Part shown: positions 59,003 to 64,000 of the stretch, piece by piece
Layout: each line of letters opens with the position of its first letter
How positions within the stretch are numbered: the first letter of the stretch is position 1
From: Sepiola atlantica
Taxonomy: Eukaryota > Mollusca > Cephalopoda > Sepiida > Sepiolidae
Length of the DNA stretch: 64,000 nucleotides
Direction: 5' to 3'
NCBI GenBank assembly: GCA_963556195.1
Contig: OY744523.1
Location: 78,615,945 to 78,679,944, forward strand
The notes under the pieces: generated by a model
The model's database searches: none
Told to the model about the DNA's origin: nothing
What the model saw: the letters and a program-made list of their open reading frames with translations, nothing else
Translations under genes and position numbers: made by a program

Positions 59003-59714
59003 AAATAGAACAATAAAATTACAAATGAATAACAGCAAACAGGAATTTATTATAAACTGTTTAAAAATATAGATGTGTTTGGGTCATTCCTCCTTACTAT
59101 ATCTGCAGTATTTCAAAAGACTATGTGGATTTAAACAAGTCTCCTGTTTTAATTGTACTATAGATGTGATGAATGAAAAAGCTTTTGCATTTAGATCAGA
59201 TGAATTATTTGATATTTCTAAAAACAATGAATTCTTGCTATCTACATTATTGACATGTTTTAAACAGTTATCCTCATCATATTTCAATCTGCAGTATTTT
59301 TTATGAAAATCTTTACAGTAGTCTCCAACTGAACTCTTTATTTAATCTATAGTATTGTTTTGCTTTTAGATATATTGAAATTGCAGCAAATCTTAAAACT
59401 AACAACTGTCAGTTTCATATAAAACAAGCAGCCATACCTGGCCTTTATTGAGAATGAATGATGACCTCTCATCCCAGCCCTGAATCCCATATTACTATTT
59501 TTATCCTTATTCTTTAATTTCTATAATAAATAAATTTTCAAATCAAAAAATAAAATTAAAAATAAAACGTTGTCTCTGCAGTTTATAGATGTCAAGCGCG
59601 AAAAATATTATTGTAAATAACACGAATACCAAATTAATATGACGATTGGATTCCTCATAAAATTTTACTTGAGTAACTCTTCAGCAATTATATTTCCGAA
59701 CAGAGAGACAGAGC
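59000..59714. other. no recognisable gene
   Basis: A frame at 59073-59306 (77 codons, Cys-rich start MCLGHSSLLYLQYF) has no recognised motif. The rest is A+T-rich. Confidence 0.4.
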
Positions 59715-60780
59715 CATCACATGGTAAATATGGATTTTATGGTTGGGGTTAAGATCCAGATTGTTTTAGATGGCCAGATATCTAAACAGCATTACAGTAA
59801 TGCAGGTGTGCCCCCGGGGTCGATCCTTGTACCTTTATTATTCCATAATTTCATAAACGACTTTCCTGATGCAATTGCATCTGAGATGGGTATATTTACT
59901 GATGACACCATGCTCTATTCTTGACATGTGGCCAAATTGAATGCACACATATCCATGGCAATGTATGAATCCTTAGAAAATGATCTCCAGTCTGTAGTGG
60001 AATGGGGCTATAAATGAATGGTTACATTTAATGCTATGAAGACAACGCTCCTTTCATTTAACAATTATAAGAAACCTTACCAACTCGGGATGGGTGCTAT
60101 CAGCAATTTCTCGCCCTAACAGGAATTGAAATAAATATATAGAAGAGTCTGCTTCAAAGAAGGTGGTCTCCCTCTACCAGGCTAGAAAACTTCTCACACC
60201 TGCCAGTATCTTATATCTCTACAAAGCCACCATCCACCCATGCATCGAGTATTGTTGCCACATCTAGATGTGTGCACCAACCACTAGTCTCTCCCATTCG
60301 GATAGAGTAAAAAAAAGTAAAAAGTCTCTAACCTAAGATCGATTCCCTGTCTCATCACTACAATGTTGCAGCTCTGTGCTTTTTGTTTTACAAGTATTTC
60401 AAGAGAATGTGCTCCAATGAAGTTGCTGCACTTGCCCCCCCCCCAACGTAAGTACCCCCGACATACCCCACAATCAGCAAAATCCCACCCCTTCACTGTA
60501 GAGGTACCGAGATGCTGGAAGGCTTTCTACTCTAATAGCTTCTTTCCTCGAACTGCTTGCCTTTAGAATTCCCTTCCTGCTCCCTGTTTCCCCGACTATA
60601 CCAACAGGCAGAAAAATTAATGTAATGTGAACAAGCATCTCACTGCACAACTCCCCACTTACGATGCCTCCTATAAATCTGGTCCCTAATTCATAGTAGC
60701 CCCTTACGTTTAAGTGGTAGTGTTCCTTGTTTGGGGTGAATTGAAGGAAAACAAACAAAAGTAAAACAGTGTTGAATAAA
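59715..60780 (+). pseudogene. jockey/CR1-type LINE, heavily worn 3' half
   Basis: This is a second copy of the family at 14756-16837, beginning inside the RT. IQIVLDGQISKQHYSNAGV and GSILVPLLFHNFINDFPD are followed by TDDTMLYS, in which the FADD box has become FTDD. Past a stop the C-terminal part continues in pieces in several frames (YLYKATIHPCIEYCCHI, VEVPRCWKAFYSNSFFPRTA). The 3' region ends with the same tagtagccccttacgt and ccttgtttggggtgaa blocks as the first copy. Many stops and indels show that it is much older. Confidence 0.85.
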
Positions 60781-62360
60781 AGATGGTTTTAACTAGTTTT
60801 TATTATTATTAACTTTAAAGTAAAAAATTGTTGATTTCTTTTGTATATGACGGACTATTGCCTCTGTAAAAAGATTTCATATATTAACTCAAGACGTGAG
60901 CACCCTAAAACCTGTATTCAAAAATCATGCCAGAAGATTAATAACATATGCTGGTGCAAATTTTGAATGATTTTTTTTTTACATTTTGTTGAGGCAGCCA
61001 ATTTTCAGGTGTTGCAGAAATAATAATTTACCAATACAAAAGTATAAAAGAACCCGGTTGTGTCTTAACTGTTTAAATCACTCATAATCTTCTGATTGCA
61101 ACACATTATTTTGCAATCAGAAGAGCGTTATGTGGGATGGGACATGTGCTTGAATTCAGTTGGCCGGATGTGCTGTGAATTATGTGGGCTTTGTGGTGCA
61201 TAAAAAGAGTGTGTTAGAAGGTGTTAGGGTTAGGGTTAGTATTGCACATCATCGTATTCGACAACAGAAAATCTTAATGAATTTCATGTTCCCAGATATT
61301 ATTACAAACTTGTTTCATCAGATTAAATCAAAAACCAATTCCATCTGCATTGTCATCAAAATGGCTTCTTTTATTTCACTGTCCACCACTCAACAAAATC
61401 TAATTTATGATTTAACAACTTTGGAAATACTGTGGGGATAAACAAAGAATAGATCATTTTTATGAAACTTTGCTTAAATTGAAAATGGAAATCTCTTCTC
61501 ATCTCGGCATTACATTCTTAAATCCTTTACCTCTGTAGCAACAGAAATATTTATATGAACAATCTTAAGTTTTATCAAAACTTGAATTTTAAAACTTTGA
61601 TTGTGTATATTTATAAAACTATGTTGCAATAATTAATTAATAATCATCAACATTTTGTCGAATTTAATCTAAATAAAAAAACGCCTCACATATCTTCCCC
61701 CCTCCCATACTGCTACTAAAGTGCTCCTCGGTGACGAGGTTATTCTAAAAGTTCAGCGCGCCGAAGAAGACAGCATGAGATAAGTTGTTTAAAACATACA
61801 CTGTATGAGTTTTGTCCTAAAAATGTTGCTAATTCTTGATTTTGTTTCTCTTGTTTGTTGATAAAACTATAAAAAAAAAAAAATTTTTTTTGGGGGGGGG
61901 GTTAAATCAAGTTTAAAATAATGTATAAATGTGTAAGATGCTCTTCGAAAAGCACAAGTCAAAAAAAAAGTTAAAATATACACGAGATGCCATTAACACC
62001 CCTCCCCCATTCAGTGCTTATTCTTAAGTATGAGATGGAAATCTATCTTCAATTTTCTGGCATCTCTGACAGGTGTCATCTAAACTTATTCTATATAAAG
62101 AAGTTTTTTGTGTTTTTTTTAAACATGCAGGAACTCTGAAATACCCAACTAGTACACGGGTGCAGGATATCCCCTCTCGGTATGATGGACCTATAGACCT
62201 TGTCAGTTCATCCGTCTAGAAGAAAGTAAAATCTGATATAAAAACTGTGCTATTGACCACTTACGTCTTGGCAGCAAACCGTTGGGGGAGGGAGGCCTCC
62301 TGTAGCAGCCATCATGCAGATCCAGAAGGAAAAAGAGTGAGGGTTGCACCGTGCATTGTC
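60781..62360. other. no recognisable gene; small hairpin and telomere-like motif
   Basis: A 13-bp perfect inverted repeat (cttctgattgcaa at 61089-61101, inverse at 61111-61123, nine-base loop) and a short ggttagggttagggtta motif at about 61224. An A/T/G-run lies at 61868-61902. No coding signal. Confidence 0.55.
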
Positions 62361-62440
62361 CATCTGGGATTGAACCCAGTGTTCTAGTCACCAAATAGAA
62401 ACGTGTGCTTTTTGTCACGTGACGAGACTTCACATATGCA
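62361..62440 (-). repeat. possible tRNA-derived SINE fragment
   Basis: On the minus strand GGTTCAATCCC (about 62368-62378) fits a polymerase III B-box, and the flanking ctggg/cccag can form a T-stem. No convincing A-box lies upstream, so a tRNA gene is not supported. Confidence 0.25.
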
Positions 62441-62739
62441 AATGAGCCTTGTTTTGCATGGGCTAATTCTTGTTGTGATAAAAAGCTTAGACACTTTGCT
62501 CTGGGGGGAGAGCGAGAAAGGTTGACATTGTGACTACGTCGAGTGCAAAGAGAAAAAAGAAAGAAGAAAAAGGGAAAAGAAATAAAATTCTGGACGAAAA
62601 GTTTGATTGTAAACGTCGCGTCGTTCTCGTGCGTGTTTGGACTGTTGGTAGTGAAAAGACCAAAAAAGACAATTCGGCGTCCCGTTTGAACTCAGTCTTT
62701 ATTTTATTAACTTTCTGTTACACCTCCTAGTCCCGATCG
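62441..62739. other. no recognisable gene; purine-rich patch
   Basis: Includes a purine-rich run (gagaaaaaagaaagaagaaa) at about 62551. A short frame at 62530-62730 is Lys-rich and has no motif. This may already be upstream flank of the LINE that follows. Confidence 0.35.
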
Positions 62740-64000
62740 ACAACCTTTCTAGAGCAGGAGTTTCAAACCTAAAATTGCTTAAGGAGTAGATGGGTTCTGC
62801 CTATCGCCTGGCCTTTGCACTCCTTCTCTGTCTATTAGCTAAGCGCAGAGGTACTAACGCAGGGACACCTGAAAGACACCCAGTCCTTGGCCTTGTTTCC
62901 TGACTAGGACAATAAACGCCGTCTCTTTTTCTCTTTCTGGGCTACTTGAAAAGTTTTTTTGTCACTAAGTCTCACATGACTAGTCTGGATCGCTCTTGTT
63001 CTCACAGGTTGAGAGTACAAGTTAGACAGCTTGTCTGGCTGCTGTTTCTGACTAATAGTTAGGAGCCCAAACTCTTAGGTAGCGCTAAGAACAGCTGCTC
63101 CATCAACAGTTGTATAATATCATGGGTAGCTGTACATGCCATGTCGCGCATGAAAAGGGACCCTGCAGTTATACCCAGTGGGCTTTCCCGAGGCAACAAT
63201 CCCCATGGATCAAGTCTCGATTAATAGTTTGATGTGTGAGCTTATTGGCACCAAACAAGCACCCACTTTACCCTCCCCAATCTATCTAAAACCAAAATGA
63301 CAATACAAAAAAAAGAAACAAACCTAAACCAGACACCCACCAAAAAACATCTTCGCCTCTGCCCTTGAGACTATCATTCACAAATAAGAATCAACATCAA
63401 TGACGTAGAAAACTTTCTCATAGTAAACTCCTCAGATATCCTAGCACTAAGTGAAACAAACTTACAATCCTCAATCTCTTCAAACCATTTTGACATGACT
63501 GAATACCTCCCACTCTACTGCACAGACTCTGACAAACATATGCATGGGCTAGGAGTTTATGTCTGGAACACCCTCTCCTTGACTAAAGATCATAGGCTAG
63601 AATCAGATGACCAAGCCTACATGTGCTTTAGATGAACCTCACACCACAGTGTTAGTTACTTATATTTCTTATACCGTTCTCCTTCGACTCGGGACTGTAC
63701 TCTGCTTAACTCTGTCTCTGAAAGTATAGACACAGCACTTTTACTCAACTCGAGAGCCCAAATACATGTATTTGGGGATGTTAATGCACATCACAGTGAC
63801 TGGCTTGGATTCTCCAGCTATACAGACACAACTGGTAACTCCACGTATAGTTTTTCCATAACACACTCCCTCTCACAGACTCATTTTCCCGATCCGTGTC
63901 CCTGATCGTGTGGACCAACAAGCCTCACTTCTCGACCTGTTCTTCACCTCACTTCCTGAGGCTTGTTTGACAAATGCTCATAGCCCGCTCAGTGGTAATG
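62740..64000 (+). pseudogene. jockey/CR1-type LINE, 5' region and AP endonuclease, cut by window edge
   Basis: From about 63390 the plus strand encodes the AP-type endonuclease that nicks target DNA for LINE insertion: DILALSETNLQSS, then GLGVYVWNTLSLT, then FGDVNAHHSDWLG at 63771-63809, the conserved GD-NAHH catalytic box. A TGA at 63633 and a frameshift between about 63840 and 63900 break it; VPDRVDQQASLLDLFFTSL follows in another frame. The sequence from about 62740 to 63380 would be the 5' untranslated and ORF1-like part; its start is not defined. The RT should lie beyond the right edge. By layout and codon style this is the family of 14756 and 59715. Confidence 0.75.

Noticed and set aside
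62361..62440. tRNA gene on the minus strand
   Set aside because: Only a B-box-like motif and a short T-stem are present; no cloverleaf, anticodon arm or A-box could be drawn.

Overview
This is a eukaryotic, A+T-rich, intron-scale or intergenic stretch with no host gene that I can recognise. Nearly everything that can be named is a transposable element, a relic of one, or tandem DNA. The mix (a jockey/CR1-type LINE in several copies, mariner, Tigger, Penelope, BEL/Pao, Helitron and hAT relics, a 5S-headed SINE, very long TA microsatellites, TTAGGG-type interstitial motifs) fits a mollusc, most likely a cephalopod such as an octopus. The taxon is an inference from repeat content, not from a host gene.

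Layout, left part. A dead mariner (304-1297, minus) is followed by a 5S rRNA-derived SINE between TA arrays (3184-3579). Next is a 6.7 kb DNA transposon (3742-10477) with TIRs of about 565 bp and a 3-bp TAA duplication. Its single long reading frame, broken by three stops and one frameshift, holds zinc-finger-like modules, a PIN/XPG-like nuclease region and a C-terminal Cys8 cluster, which matches the Academ type as I recall it. Ten bases further on is a Helitron-like 3' terminus (minus strand), then about 4.1 kb of an 83-bp satellite, into which a 5'-truncated LINE (14756-16837) has inserted.

Middle part (16.8-37 kb). This is a nest of small elements: a hAT MITE with a clean 8-bp duplication (18477-18966), two copies of an LTR-like repeat (about 20.8 and 34.2 kb), several foldback structures (22.8, 23.6, 31.9 and 33.5 kb) and telomere-like motifs. 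At 25977-30757 lies a BEL/Pao LTR retrotransposon with identical-length LTRs (494 bp) and an ATTT duplication. It has lost most of gag, protease and RT, but keeps RNase H, an integrase with its D, D and E residues, and a C-terminal PHD finger. A 214-bp solo LTR with its own 5-bp duplication (CTAAG) sits inside the RNase H region.

Right part. A Penelope-like relic with a GIY-YIG endonuclease (37.1-38.0 kb, minus) and an RTE-type LINE scrap (40.1 kb) come first. A Tigger/pogo transposase frame interrupted by two TAG codons follows (42729-44237). A perfect 34-bp hairpin lies at 47107-47180. A minisatellite at 48861-55685 measures exactly 175 x 39 bp. Then come a 931-bp non-autonomous Helitron (57867-58797), a worn LINE copy (59715-60780), and the 5' end of another LINE of the same family with an endonuclease domain, running off the right edge.

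The elements do not work together as a pathway. The window reads as layered insertions whose order can partly be deduced: LINE into satellite, solo LTR into BEL, BEL into an older repeat. The most rewarding items are the BEL element with a PHD finger, the near-intact Academ-like transposon, and the 39-bp array with its higher-order structure.
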